This document shows positions 51,998 through 60,301 of a stretch of 64,000 bases of DNA, piece by piece. The position numbers and the translations under genes are program-made. The stretch lies in contig NZ_WMIG01000023.1 of assembly GCF_009711205.1 (NCBI RefSeq), forward strand, positions 1 to 64,000. The letters are read 5' to 3'. The notes beneath the pieces are model-generated. The model searched no databases. It had not been told where the DNA came from and worked only from the letters and a program-made list of their open reading frames with translations. The stretch is from Paracoccus litorisediminis. GTDB taxonomy: Bacteria; Pseudomonadota; Alphaproteobacteria; Rhodobacterales; Rhodobacteraceae. Position 1 is the first letter of the stretch; each line of letters opens with the position of its first letter.

Positions 51998-53461
51998 ATG
52001 AACGAGATGTCCAAGACCGAGATCACCGACGCCAAGAAACGCTATGCGGCGGGCGTCCTGAAATACGCCCAAATGGGCTATTGGGATGGCGATTACGAGC
52101 CCAAGGAGACCGATATCCTTGCGCTTTTTCGCATCACCCCGCAGGAGGGCGTGGACCCCATCGAGGCGGCAGCTGCCGTTGCTGGTGAAAGCTCGACCGC
52201 GACATGGACGGTGGTCTGGACCGATCGGCTGACCGCCTGCGATCAGTATCGCGCCAAGGCCTATAAGGTCGAACCGGTGCCCGGCACGCCGGGGCAGTTC
52301 TTCTGTTACGTCGCCTATGACCTGATCCTGTTCGAGGAAGGCTCGATCGCCAACGTGACGGCCTCGATCATCGGGAACGTGTTCAGCTTCAAGCCGCTGA
52401 AGGCCGCCCGGCTTGAGGATATGCGCTTCCCCGTTGCCTATATGAAGACCTTCGCCGGTCCGCCCACCGGCATCGTGGTCGAGCGTGAGCGTCTGGACAA
52501 ATTCGGCCGCCCCTTGCTGGGGGCCACGACCAAGCCGAAGCTGGGCCTGTCGGGCAAGAACTATGGCCGCGTCGTCTATGAGGGGCTGAAGGGTGGCCTC
52601 GACTTCATGAAGGACGACGAGAACATCAACTCGCAGCCCTTCATGCATTGGCGCGACCGCTTCCTTTACTGCATGGAGGCGGTGAACAAGGCCAGCGCCC
52701 AGACCGGCGAGATCAAGGGCCACTACCTGAACGTCACCGCCGGCACGATGGAGGAGATGTATCGCCGCGCGGAATTCGCCAAGGAACTCGGCTCGGTCAT
52801 CATCATGGTCGACCTGATCATCGGCTGGACGGCGACGCAGTCGATCTCGAACTGGGCGCGGCAGAATGACATGATCCTGCACATGCACCGGGCGGGCCAC
52901 GGGACTTACACCCGCCAGAAGAACCACGGCATCAGCTTCCGCGTGATCGCGAAATGGCTGCGCATGGCCGGGGTCGACCACCTGCATTGCGGCACCGCCG
53001 TCGGCAAGTTGGAAGGCGATCCGATGACCGTGCAGGGTTACTACAACGTCTGCCGCGAGACCCGGAACGAGGTCGACCTGCCGAGGGGCATCTTCTTCGA
53101 GCAGGATTGGGCGAACCTGAAAAAGACCCTGCCGGTGGCCTCGGGTGGCATCCATGCCGGGCAGATGCACCAGCTAATCGACCTGTTCGGCGATGACGTG
53201 GTCTTGCAATTCGGCGGTGGCACCATCGGGCATCCGATGGGCATTCAGGCTGGCGCGACCGCCAACCGCGTGGCGCTGGAGGCGATGGTTCTGGCCCGCA
53301 ACGAAGGCGTCGACATCAAGAACGAAGGCCCGGAAGTCCTGCGCAAGGCCGCCAAATGGTGCAAGCCGCTGGAGGCCGCGCTGGATACCTGGGGCAACAT
53401 CACCTTCAATTACACGCCCACCGACACCTCGGATTACGTTCCGACCGCATCCGTCAGCTGA
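51998..53461 (+). CDS. cbbL: RuBisCO large subunit, form I red type (IC)
   Basis: The 487-residue protein starts at ATG 51998 after GGGAGGAG. The active-site GATTKPKLGLS includes Lys179, and GGLDFMKDDENINSQPF holds the carbamylated Lys205 with Asp207 and Glu208. FGGGTIGHPMGIQAG binds the phosphate. The N-terminus (MSKTEITDAKKRYAAGVLKY) and tail NYTPTDTSDYVPTASVS mark the red-type clade of alphaproteobacteria. It fixes CO2 on ribulose bisphosphate. cbbS is 13 bases downstream. Confidence 0.98.
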   Translation: MNEMSKTEITDAKKRYAAGVLKYAQMGYWDGDYEPKETDILALFRITPQEGVDPIEAAAAVAGESSTATWTVVWTDRLTACDQYRAKAYKVEPVPGTPGQFFCYVAYDLILFEEGSIANVTASIIGNVFSFKPLKAARLEDMRFPVAYMKTFAGPPTGIVVERERLDKFGRPLLGATTKPKLGLSGKNYGRVVYEGLKGGLDFMKDDENINSQPFMHWRDRFLYCMEAVNKASAQTGEIKGHYLNVTAGTMEEMYRRAEFAKELGSVIIMVDLIIGWTATQSISNWARQNDMILHMHRAGHGTYTRQKNHGISFRVIAKWLRMAGVDHLHCGTAVGKLEGDPMTVQGYYNVCRETRNEVDLPRGIFFEQDWANLKKTLPVASGGIHAGQMHQLIDLFGDDVVLQFGGGTIGHPMGIQAGATANRVALEAMVLARNEGVDIKNEGPEVLRKAAKWCKPLEAALDTWGNITFNYTPTDTSDYVPTASVS

Positions 53462-53474
53462 GAAGGAGAGAAAG

Positions 53475-53864
53475 ATGCGTATCACTCAGGGCTGCTTTTC
53501 CTTCCTGCCCGATCTGACCGACGAGCAGATCCGCGATCAGGTCGAATATATCCTGTCGCGGGAATGGGCGGTCGGAATCGAGTTCACCGACGAGCCTCAT
53601 CCCCGCAACACCTATTGGGAGATGTGGGGCCATCCGATGTTCGACCTGAAAGATGCCAAGGGCGCGATGATGGAGCTGGATGAATGCCGCAAGGCGCATG
53701 GCGACGCCTATATCCGCATCAACGCCTTTGACAGCACCCGTGGCTGGGAGACGGTGATGATGTCCTTTATCGTCAATCGTCCGTCCCGCGAGCCGACCTT
53801 CCGCAGCTGGCGGCAAGAGGTCGATGGTCGCAGCATCCGCTACACGCATGAGATGGTCGGATGA
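53475..53864 (+). CDS. cbbS: RuBisCO small subunit, red type
   Basis: The 129-residue subunit has MRITQGCFSFLPDLTDEQI, WAVGIEFTDEPHPRNTYWEM and FDLKDA, all typical of form IC. The C-terminal extension (about 25 residues, NRPSREPTFRSWRQ...) forms the beta-hairpin that closes the central channel of red-type RuBisCO and helps assembly. GAAGGAGAG precedes the start. Confidence 0.97.
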   Translation: MRITQGCFSFLPDLTDEQIRDQVEYILSREWAVGIEFTDEPHPRNTYWEMWGHPMFDLKDAKGAMMELDECRKAHGDAYIRINAFDSTRGWETVMMSFIVNRPSREPTFRSWRQEVDGRSIRYTHEMVG

Positions 53865-53872
53865 CGTCAAGG

Positions 53873-53926
53873 GCGGGGGGCTGTCTGCCCCCCGCACCCC
53901 CCGAGGGTATTTTCGAAACGGAGAAG
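53873..53926 (+). repeat. Intergenic repeat element, copy 3, with GC hairpin, between cbbS and cbbX
   Basis: GCGGGGGGC (53873-53881) pairs with GCCCCCCGC (53887-53895). After a 9-base spacer comes GGGTATTTTCGAAACGG and AGAAG (53905-53926). The AAACGGAGAAGGG end supplies the ribosome-binding site of cbbX, 7-14 bases before its ATG. The hairpin may stop or stabilise the cbbLS part of the transcript and so set the cbbX dose. Confidence 0.8.
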
Positions 53927-53935
53927 GGTTGGGTC

Positions 53936-54853
53936 ATGGACGATGCGGCGCCGGTGACGGTCGATCTGAAGGCGGAGTATGAAAGCTCGGGCGTGCGCGA
54001 GATCTTGGATGAGCTGGACCGCGAGCTGATCGGGCTGGCTCCGGTCAAGGAGCGCATTCGCGAGACTGCCGCTTTGTTGCTGGTCGACCGGGCGCGGCGA
54101 CAGATGGGGTTGGCACATGAGACACCGACCTTGCACATGTCCTTTACTGGCAATCCGGGCACCGGAAAGACCACGGTTGCGCTGAAGATGGCCGGGCTGC
54201 TGCATCGCCTGGGCTATGTCCGCAAGGGGCATCTGGTCAGCGTGACGCGCGATGATCTGGTCGGGCAATATATCGGCCATACCGCCCCCAAGACCAAGGA
54301 AGTGCTGAAAAAGGCGATGGGCGGTGTCCTGTTCATCGACGAGGCCTATTACCTGTATAAACCGGACAATGAGCGCGATTACGGGCAGGAGGCGATCGAG
54401 ATCCTGCTGCAAGTGATGGAGAACAATCGCGACGATCTGGTGGTCATCATGGCCGGTTATGCCGACCGGATGGACCGCTTCTTTGCCGCCAATCCGGGGT
54501 TCCGTTCGCGTATCGCCCATCACATCGAATTCCCGGATTACAGCGATGAGGAGCTGGAGCGGATCTCGGCCGCGATGCTGGCAGGGCAGGGCTATGTCAT
54601 GGATGCTGGCGGGCGGACCGCGATGACCGAATATGTCCGCCTGCGCCGTGAGCAGCCGCATTTCGCCAATGCCCGCAGCATCCGCAATGCCTTGGACCGG
54701 GCGCGGTTACGTCAGGCAAATCGACTGTTTTCCGGCGCGGGCGTGGTTGACGCGAAAACGCTTTCCACGATAACGGAGGCCGATATTCGTGCGAGCCGCG
54801 TCTTTTCCGGCGGGCTCGACATTGACGGCAGCCGCAGGAAGGATTTGCCATGA
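53936..54853 (+). CDS. cbbX: Red-type RuBisCO activase
   Basis: The 305-residue AAA+ protein has Walker A TGNPGTGKTTVAL, the pore-loop YIGHTAPKTK, Walker B GGVLFIDEAYYLY and sensor NPGFRSRIAHHIEFPDYS. CbbX hexamers pull the C-terminus of red-type CbbL to release inhibitory sugar phosphates. It binds ribulose bisphosphate as activator. I chose ATG 53936; an in-frame start at 53861 would read across the hairpin. It overlaps rpe by ATGA. Confidence 0.96.
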   Translation: MDDAAPVTVDLKAEYESSGVREILDELDRELIGLAPVKERIRETAALLLVDRARRQMGLAHETPTLHMSFTGNPGTGKTTVALKMAGLLHRLGYVRKGHLVSVTRDDLVGQYIGHTAPKTKEVLKKAMGGVLFIDEAYYLYKPDNERDYGQEAIEILLQVMENNRDDLVVIMAGYADRMDRFFAANPGFRSRIAHHIEFPDYSDEELERISAAMLAGQGYVMDAGGRTAMTEYVRLRREQPHFANARSIRNALDRARLRQANRLFSGAGVVDAKTLSTITEADIRASRVFSGGLDIDGSRRKDLP

Positions 54854-55542
54854 GCTTCGACCGCAGCATCAAGATCGCCCCCTCGATCCTTTCGGCTGAT
54901 TTCGCGAATTTCGGGCAGGAAATCCGCGCAGTCGAAGATCAAGGCGCAGATTGGGTCCATGTCGACGTGATGGACGGGCATTTCGTGCCGAACATCACCT
55001 TTGGTCCCGCGACCTGCAAGGCGATCCGCCCGCATATCCGCGGCGTGATGGATGTCCATCTGATGATCTCGCCGGTCGATGCCTATATCGACGCTTTCGC
55101 GCAATCGGGCGCTGATTTCATCACCGCGCATCTTGAAGCCGGGCCGCATATCCACCGCACTTTGCAGGCGATCCGGGCAACCGGGGCCAAGGCCGGTCTG
55201 GCGCTGAATCCCGGCACCCCGGTCGAGGCGGCCAAGGGTCTGCTGGATGATGTCGATCTGGTCTGCATCATGACGGTGAACCCCGGCTTTGGCGGGCAGA
55301 AATTCATCCACAGCCAGATCGACAAGGTCCGCGCCTTGCGTGCCATGATCGGCGACCGTCCCGTCCATATCGAGATCGACGGCGGCGTCGATCCGACCAC
55401 CGCACCCCTGGTGGCCGAGGCCGGTGCCGACGTGCTGGTCGCGGGTTCCGCCGTGTTCAAGGGCGGCTCGGTGTCGAACAGCGCCCCTTACGGCGATAAC
55501 ATCCGCGCCATCCGGGCTGCCGCCGAGGCCGCCTTGCGTTGA
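54850..55542 (+). CDS. cbbE: Ribulose-phosphate 3-epimerase
   Basis: The 230-residue TIM barrel has VHVDVMDGHFVPNITFGP with the catalytic Asp and metal-binding His, HLMISPVD, MTVNPGFGGQKFI and IDGGVDPTTAPL. It interconverts xylulose- and ribulose-5-phosphate. As the last gene of the cbb operon, coupled to cbbX by ATGA, it completes regeneration of the CO2 acceptor. An rpe copy elsewhere cannot be excluded. Confidence 0.96.
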   Translation: MSFDRSIKIAPSILSADFANFGQEIRAVEDQGADWVHVDVMDGHFVPNITFGPATCKAIRPHIRGVMDVHLMISPVDAYIDAFAQSGADFITAHLEAGPHIHRTLQAIRATGAKAGLALNPGTPVEAAKGLLDDVDLVCIMTVNPGFGGQKFIHSQIDKVRALRAMIGDRPVHIEIDGGVDPTTAPLVAEAGADVLVAGSAVFKGGSVSNSAPYGDNIRAIRAAAEAALR

Positions 55543-55621
55543 TCCTGCGGGGACGGGGGGCTAGGATTCCCCTGTTCCAACCGGAGGACGTTGCCCTGAC
55601 TGTATACGAGGGAAACCGGCT

Positions 55622-56821
55622 TTGATCTGGCGCGGCGCGACAGCCCTTGCGGGTTCCGCCCTGCGCCTTGCTGCGCCGTTTTCGGGGCCGGATCTGCATG
55701 AACGTCTGGCTTTGACCGGCCCCGAGGTGGTTCCGGGCGGGATCTGGCTGCATGCCGCCAGCGTCGGAGAGCTGAACTCGGCGCAGGTGCTGATCGAGTC
55801 GCTGGCGGGCGAACTGCCGCTGACCGTCACCACCAACAGCCGCACCGGCCGGGCCTTGGCGCGCAAGTTGGGCTATGCCGCCGTGCTGGCCCCGCTTGAC
55901 GTGCCGCAGGTGCTGGAGCGGTTTTTGCATCGGGTCGAGCCCTCGGTTCTGGTCACCGTCGAGAATGAGCTTTGGCCCAACCGTTCGGCCCAGGCCGATG
56001 CACGGGGCGTGGCGCAGGTCGTGGTGGGCGCGCGGATTTCGGCCCGCTCGGCGGCGCGTTGGGCCAAGGTGCCGGGACTGATCCATCCGATGCTGGCGCG
56101 ACTGTCGGCGCTGTCGGCGCAGGATGCGGGCAGCGAAGAACGGTTGCTGCAACTGGGCCTGCAGCCGCAGGCGGTCTGCGCGCGATTGAACCTGAAGCTG
56201 CTGGGTCCGGCGCGGGTTCAACCGGGGCCGGACGGGCCGGGGCGGGCGCTGACGGTGCTGGCGGCCTCGACCCATGAGGGCGAGGATGAACTGGTCGTCG
56301 ATGCCTATCTGGCGGCGCGGCTGGCGGTGCCGGCGTTGCGCCTGATCCTTGCCCCACGCCATCCCGAGCGCGGCGATGCGGTGGCCGCGATCCTCAAACA
56401 GCGCGGGCTGGATTTCGTACGGCGCAGCCAAGGCGGCGGTCCCGAAGCAGCGGTCCTGCTGGCCGATACGCTGGGCGAGATGGCTGATTGGTATAGAAGC
56501 GCCGGGATCTGTATCACCTGCGGTTCCTATTCCGACCGGGGTGGCCATACACCGTGGGAGCCCGCTGCATGGCGCTGCGCCATTCTGCACGGTCCCGATG
56601 TCGCGAACCATGCCGCCGATTACGCCGATCTGGACGCGGCGGGGGCGGCGATGGCTGCCCTCGGACCGGATCTGGCTCAGGCGCTGACCCGGCTTGCCCG
56701 CGATCCTGAAACACAGCGCCGCATGGGCAAGCTGGCGCGGGATCAATTGCTTGCGCGGGCTGGTGATCCCGCGCCATTGCTGCGGCGGATCATGGATCTG
56801 GCGCGCGGCAGGCTTGCATAA
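55622..56821 (+). CDS. waaA: 3-deoxy-D-manno-octulosonic acid (Kdo) transferase
   Basis: In the about 399-residue GT30 enzyme, GGIWLHAASVGELNSAQVLI carries the catalytic Glu. TVENELWPN, LAASTHEGEDELV, APRHPERGDAV and TCGSYSDRGGHTPWEP are conserved. It adds Kdo to lipid IVA at the inner membrane. I see no ATG near the family N-terminus. The best start is TTG 55622, after GAGGGAAA (55608-55615), which is uncertain. The N-terminal hydrophobic segment is short. The link to kdsD and lptABC in this window is functional rather than positional. Confidence 0.88.
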   Translation: MIWRGATALAGSALRLAAPFSGPDLHERLALTGPEVVPGGIWLHAASVGELNSAQVLIESLAGELPLTVTTNSRTGRALARKLGYAAVLAPLDVPQVLERFLHRVEPSVLVTVENELWPNRSAQADARGVAQVVVGARISARSAARWAKVPGLIHPMLARLSALSAQDAGSEERLLQLGLQPQAVCARLNLKLLGPARVQPGPDGPGRALTVLAASTHEGEDELVVDAYLAARLAVPALRLILAPRHPERGDAVAAILKQRGLDFVRRSQGGGPEAAVLLADTLGEMADWYRSAGICITCGSYSDRGGHTPWEPAAWRCAILHGPDVANHAADYADLDAAGAAMAALGPDLAQALTRLARDPETQRRMGKLARDQLLARAGDPAPLLRRIMDLARGRLA

Positions 56822-56862
56822 CCCCGCCCCACACCTGATATCTGTCGGGAAAGGAGCCGACC

Positions 56863-57279
56863 ATGATCCGCTATGACCTGCGCTGCGAAAAAGGCCATCA
56901 ATTCGATGGTTGGTTCCGCTCGTCCGAAGGGTTTGAGGCCCTGAAGAAGGCGGGTCAGGTCGCCTGCACGCATTGTGGTTCAGTTGTGGTCGAGAAGGCG
57001 CTGATGGCGCCGGGGATCGCGGTATCCGAGGTGAAATCCGACCTGCACAGCCCCCGCAACCCGCAGGAGGCCGCGCTGGACAAGCTGCGCCGCCAGGTCG
57101 AGGAAAGCTCGGACTATGTCGGCATGTCCTTTGCCGCCGAGGCCCGCGCCATGCATGAGGGCACCGCCCCGGAACGCGCGATCCATGGCGAGGCCAAGCT
57201 TGAGGATGCCCGCAAGCTGCTTGAGGACGGGATACCGGTCGCTCCGCTGCCCTTCCGCACGCGCCACGGTGCCAACTGA
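56863..57279 (+). CDS. DUF1178 family protein
   Basis: The 138-residue protein begins MIRYDLRCEKGHQFDGWFRS, with CTHCGS at about 34-39. The two CxxC-like cysteine pairs (CEKGH and CTHC) suggest a zinc ribbon of about 40 residues. The rest is charged and probably helical. The family is widespread in proteobacteria and uncharacterised. AAAGGAG precedes the ATG. Confidence 0.88.
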   Translation: MIRYDLRCEKGHQFDGWFRSSEGFEALKKAGQVACTHCGSVVVEKALMAPGIAVSEVKSDLHSPRNPQEAALDKLRRQVEESSDYVGMSFAAEARAMHEGTAPERAIHGEAKLEDARKLLEDGIPVAPLPFRTRHGAN

Positions 57280-57382
57280 ACGGGCATATCATCGCAAATT
57301 GACGTGAGCGCGGCCGCCCTTGCCTGTCGGACAGGGGCGCCAGCACATAATTTGCCTGCATTCCCCAGTTGCAGGAGCGCCG

Positions 57383-57955
57383 ATGCCGACACAACAATCC
57401 GAACCGCTGCCGCTTGGCGATACGATACAACGCTATGGGCTGGTCAGCCGCATCCTGCATTGGAGCATGGCGGCGCTGCTTTTGTGGCAGTTTCTGGGCA
57501 TGGGGCTGAAGCTCACGCTGGGGCGCACGCCCTTGGTGTCGTTCTTTACCGGGTCGCATCAGATGGTCGGGACGGTGCTTTTCGTGCTGATCCTGGCGCG
57601 CGTGATCTGGACCATCGCCAATCGCCGTCATCGGCCCGCGCATGGCGATGGCCTGCTGGGTCTGGCGGCGCGCGCAGGGCATATGGCGCTGTATCTGGTG
57701 ATGCTGATCGTCCCTGCGGCAGCGATCCTGCGGGCCTATGGCTCGGAGCGGGTCTTTGCGCCTTTTGGGTTCCAGATCTTCCCTGCGCAGCAGCCCGAAA
57801 TCGGCTGGATGGTGGGGATCGGCGACGCGCTGCATGGCGAGCTGGGCTGGCTGATGCTGGCGCTGATCGCGGGGCATGTCGTCATGGTCGGCCTGCACCA
57901 AGCCATGTGGCGCGATGGCACGCTTCAGCGCATGGCGGGCCGTCCCCGGGGTTGA
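57383..57955 (+). CDS. Cytochrome b561
   Basis: The 190-residue protein starts at ATG 57383 after GCAGGAGCG. It has four transmembrane helices. Haem-ligand histidines are expected in SRILHWSMAALLL, GSHQMVGTVLF, RAGHMALYLVM and the final helix (IAGHVVMVGLHQ). It shuttles electrons between quinone and periplasmic partners; superoxide oxidase activity is known for the E. coli relative CybB. Specific partner unknown. Confidence 0.93.
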   Translation: MPTQQSEPLPLGDTIQRYGLVSRILHWSMAALLLWQFLGMGLKLTLGRTPLVSFFTGSHQMVGTVLFVLILARVIWTIANRRHRPAHGDGLLGLAARAGHMALYLVMLIVPAAAILRAYGSERVFAPFGFQIFPAQQPEIGWMVGIGDALHGELGWLMLALIAGHVVMVGLHQAMWRDGTLQRMAGRPRG

Positions 57956-58004
57956 AGACGTATTTTTCGTTGATCGCCAACGGTTGCGATGTCACCATTC
58001 GGTC

Positions 58005-58340
58005 ATGATGAATGCAGCCTTTGGGATGTCCCAGCCGCAAGATCGCGTGGCCTTTGACCGGGCCGAGCTTGGCATGATCCTGTCCGTCTATGGCCGGATG
58101 GTCGCTGCGGGCGAATGGCGCGACTATGCCATGTCCTTCCTGCGGGAGGTCGCGGTGTTTTCGGTCTTTCGCCGCGCCGCCGAACATCCGCTGTACCGCA
58201 TCGAAAAGCGCCCCAAGATGCGGGCGGCGCAGGGGCAATATGCGGTGATCGCCATGGACGGGCGTATTCTGAAACGCGGGCATGACCTGGCCAATGTCCT
58301 GCGCGTGCTGGAAAAGAAGCTGATCCGCCCGGTCGAGTGA
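58005..58340 (+). CDS. DUF2794 family protein
   Basis: The 111-residue protein has VAFDRAELGMILSVYGRMVA, GEWRDYAMSFLREVAVFSVF and the tail LKRGHDLANVLRVLEKKL, the conserved core of DUF2794. Two in-frame ATGs (58005, 58008) exist. Predicted soluble; function unknown. It lies 49 bases after the cytochrome b561 gene and is convergent with the crotonase, whose 3' end is 4 bases away. Confidence 0.87.
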   Translation: MMNAAFGMSQPQDRVAFDRAELGMILSVYGRMVAAGEWRDYAMSFLREVAVFSVFRRAAEHPLYRIEKRPKMRAAQGQYAVIAMDGRILKRGHDLANVLRVLEKKLIRPVE

Positions 58341-58344
58341 TCCG

Positions 58345-59142
58345 CTATTCCGGCTTGATCTTGACCGCCGTGCCGCGGGCGAATGAATCCAGCCGCCCCT
58401 TGGCCGCGTCCTGCGTGTTCACGATGCCCGCCACCATCGCCTCGGCATAGGCGGCGTCGAAACCGGACATGTTCTGCATGTGGGAAATGGCCGAGCAAAC
58501 CGCGAAGTTCGACAAAGGCGTGTTTTGCGCCGCCAGCCGCGCCAGTTCATAAGCCTTGGCCTCGCTGTCCGGCACCCGGTATTGCGCAAGGCCGACGCTG
58601 ACCGCCTCATCCCCCGCGTAAAGGCGTCCGGTCAGCATCATGTCGACCATGCGGGCGCGGCCGATCAGGGCGGGCACGCGGATCGTCGCGCCGCCGCCGG
58701 TGAACAGGCCGCGCTGGCCTTCGGGCAGGCCGAAATAGGTCGTCTCATCCATGACCCGGATATGCACGGATGACGCCAGTTCCAGCCCGCCGCCGACGAC
58801 CGCGCCTTTCAGCGCTGCGATGACCGGCAGGCCAGCATATTCGATCTTGTTGAAGGCTTCGTGCCAGCGCAGGCAGATGCGCATGAATTCGGCGGGGCTG
58901 CGTTGCTCGCGCCCGTGTTCGACCAGATCCAGCCCGGCGCAGAAATGCGGGCCTACCGCCTTCAGCACCACGGCGCGCGCCCCGGATGAGGGCAGGGCGG
59001 TGAAGACGCCGATCAGCTCCTCGATGGTCTGAGCATCCAGCGCATTGCGCTTGGCCGGGCGGTTCAGGGTCAGCGTGGCGATGCCCTCGTCGTCGATGTC
59101 GAAGAGCAGGTTCTCAAGCCGCAATTCCGAGATGCCCAGCAT
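58345..59142 (-). CDS. Enoyl-CoA hydratase/isomerase (crotonase) family protein
   Basis: The 265-residue crotonase has the oxyanion-hole strands HFCAGLDLVEHG and ALKGAVVGGGLELASSVH, and the catalytic acidic region FGLPEGQRGLFTGGGATIRV. Its Glu is in LPEGQ. Substrate uncertain; candidates are enoyl-CoA hydration, isomerisation or a thioesterase-like reaction. It is in line with, and 3 bases downstream of, the AEC transporter gene. Confidence 0.87.
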   Translation of the reverse strand: MLGISELRLENLLFDIDDEGIATLTLNRPAKRNALDAQTIEELIGVFTALPSSGARAVVLKAVGPHFCAGLDLVEHGREQRSPAEFMRICLRWHEAFNKIEYAGLPVIAALKGAVVGGGLELASSVHIRVMDETTYFGLPEGQRGLFTGGGATIRVPALIGRARMVDMMLTGRLYAGDEAVSVGLAQYRVPDSEAKAYELARLAAQNTPLSNFAVCSAISHMQNMSGFDAAYAEAMVAGIVNTQDAAKGRLDSFARGTAVKIKPE

Positions 59143-59145
59143 GGT

Positions 59146-60075
59146 CTAGCCTTTCGTGATCCAGTGAATGACGGCGGGAAGCGTGGCGATGCTGGCCGCA
59201 GTGGAAATCAGGATGGCGGTCGAGACGCGATGCGCGGCCACCCCGAAATATTGCGCCAGTATATAGACATTGCCCGCGACCGGCAGGCTGGCGGCGGCGA
59301 TCATCACCGCTGCCGAGAAGGGTTCGACATCAAAGATCAGCAGCGCGGCGATGGCCACGGCCAAGGGATGCAGGATCAGCTTGGCGGCACTGAGCCACAG
59401 CGCCGGGCCCAGCCGCTCGGCCGAGCGTCCGGCAAGGCTTGCGCCGATCGCGAATAGCGCGCCGGGCGTCGCCGCAGCGCCCAGAAGCGACAGGAATTCG
59501 TCCAAAGCGCCGGGCATGGGCAGGTGCAGCCGCGCCCACAGCAGCCCTGCCACCATCGAAACGATCATCGGATTGGCGACAATGCCGCGCGCCAGCGGCC
59601 CGATGGTCGCCAGCGTGATCCGCCCCTGCCGCGCCCCGGTGACCAACAGCGTGATCAGGGTCGAGAAGACGACAAGGTCAATCGTCAGCACCATCAGCAC
59701 CGGCCCGATTGCGCCCTCGCCCAGCAGCACCACCAGCATCGGCACGCCCAGAAAGCCGGTATTGCCGATCATGGCGGTATGGGCCTCCATCGCGGCCTCG
59801 GCCAAGCGCAGGCCACGCCAGCGCGCGACAGTCATGGCCAGCGCCCAGACCGCCAGCGAGCCGCCCAGATAGGCCATGACAAAAGCGGGATCGAACAGGC
59901 GCTGGACATCGACGTTGGCGGCAAAGCGGAACAGCATCGCCGACAGCGCGAAGTAAAAGACGAATTTTGTCAGCCAGCCGGTTGCTTCCTGCGGAAAGAA
60001 CCTTGTCCATCCCGCCAGCCAGCCGGTTCCGATCAGCAGGAAAAAGGGCAGGGTCTTCAGAAAGATCTCAAGCAT
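59146..60075 (-). CDS. AEC (auxin efflux carrier) family transporter
   Basis: The 309-residue protein starts at ATG 60075. About ten transmembrane helices occur in two five-helix halves. MIGNTGFLGVPMLVVLLGEG and the later PGALFAIGASLAG carry the family's crossover helices. Bacterial AEC proteins move malate, malonate or amino acids; substrate unknown here. The start overlaps the TusA stop by 8 bases. It forms an operon with DUF2478, TusA and the crotonase. Confidence 0.9.
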   Translation of the reverse strand: MLEIFLKTLPFFLLIGTGWLAGWTRFFPQEATGWLTKFVFYFALSAMLFRFAANVDVQRLFDPAFVMAYLGGSLAVWALAMTVARWRGLRLAEAAMEAHTAMIGNTGFLGVPMLVVLLGEGAIGPVLMVLTIDLVVFSTLITLLVTGARQGRITLATIGPLARGIVANPMIVSMVAGLLWARLHLPMPGALDEFLSLLGAAATPGALFAIGASLAGRSAERLGPALWLSAAKLILHPLAVAIAALLIFDVEPFSAAVMIAAASLPVAGNVYILAQYFGVAAHRVSTAILISTAASIATLPAVIHWITKG

Positions 60076-60301
60076 CGGAGCCGCGTTCGACAAGATATTC
60101 GGTGGCCCCGTCGGGCAGCGCCGTGCTGGACAGCAGATGATGCCCGGATTCGGCGCAGAAATGCGGGACATCGATCACGGCGGCGCGGTCGGTGGCGATC
60201 AGGGTAACCCGCGTCCCGGGCGGCAATGCCACCAGCCGCTTGCGCAGGCGCAGGACCGGCAGGGGGCACAACAGGCCGCGCGCGTCGATGGTCAGGGTCA
60301 T
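60068..60301 (-). CDS. TusA-like sulphur carrier protein
   Basis: The 77-residue protein MTLTIDARGLLCPLPVLRLR has the conserved CPxP motif with Cys12 as persulphide carrier. The TusA family passes sulphur to tRNA thiolation, molybdenum cofactor and Fe-S proteins. It overlaps the DUF2478 gene by ATGA. DUF2478 is often next to molybdate genes, so a cofactor role is likely rather than tRNA thiolation, but this is an inference. Confidence 0.92.
   Translation of the reverse strand: MTLTIDARGLLCPLPVLRLRKRLVALPPGTRVTLIATDRAAVIDVPHFCAESGHHLLSSTALPDGATEYLVERGSDA

Noticed and set aside
53861..53935. A 25-residue N-terminal extension of CbbX
   Set aside because: It would translate the GC hairpin and the repeat. 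The ribosome-binding site GGAGAAGGG points to ATG 53936.
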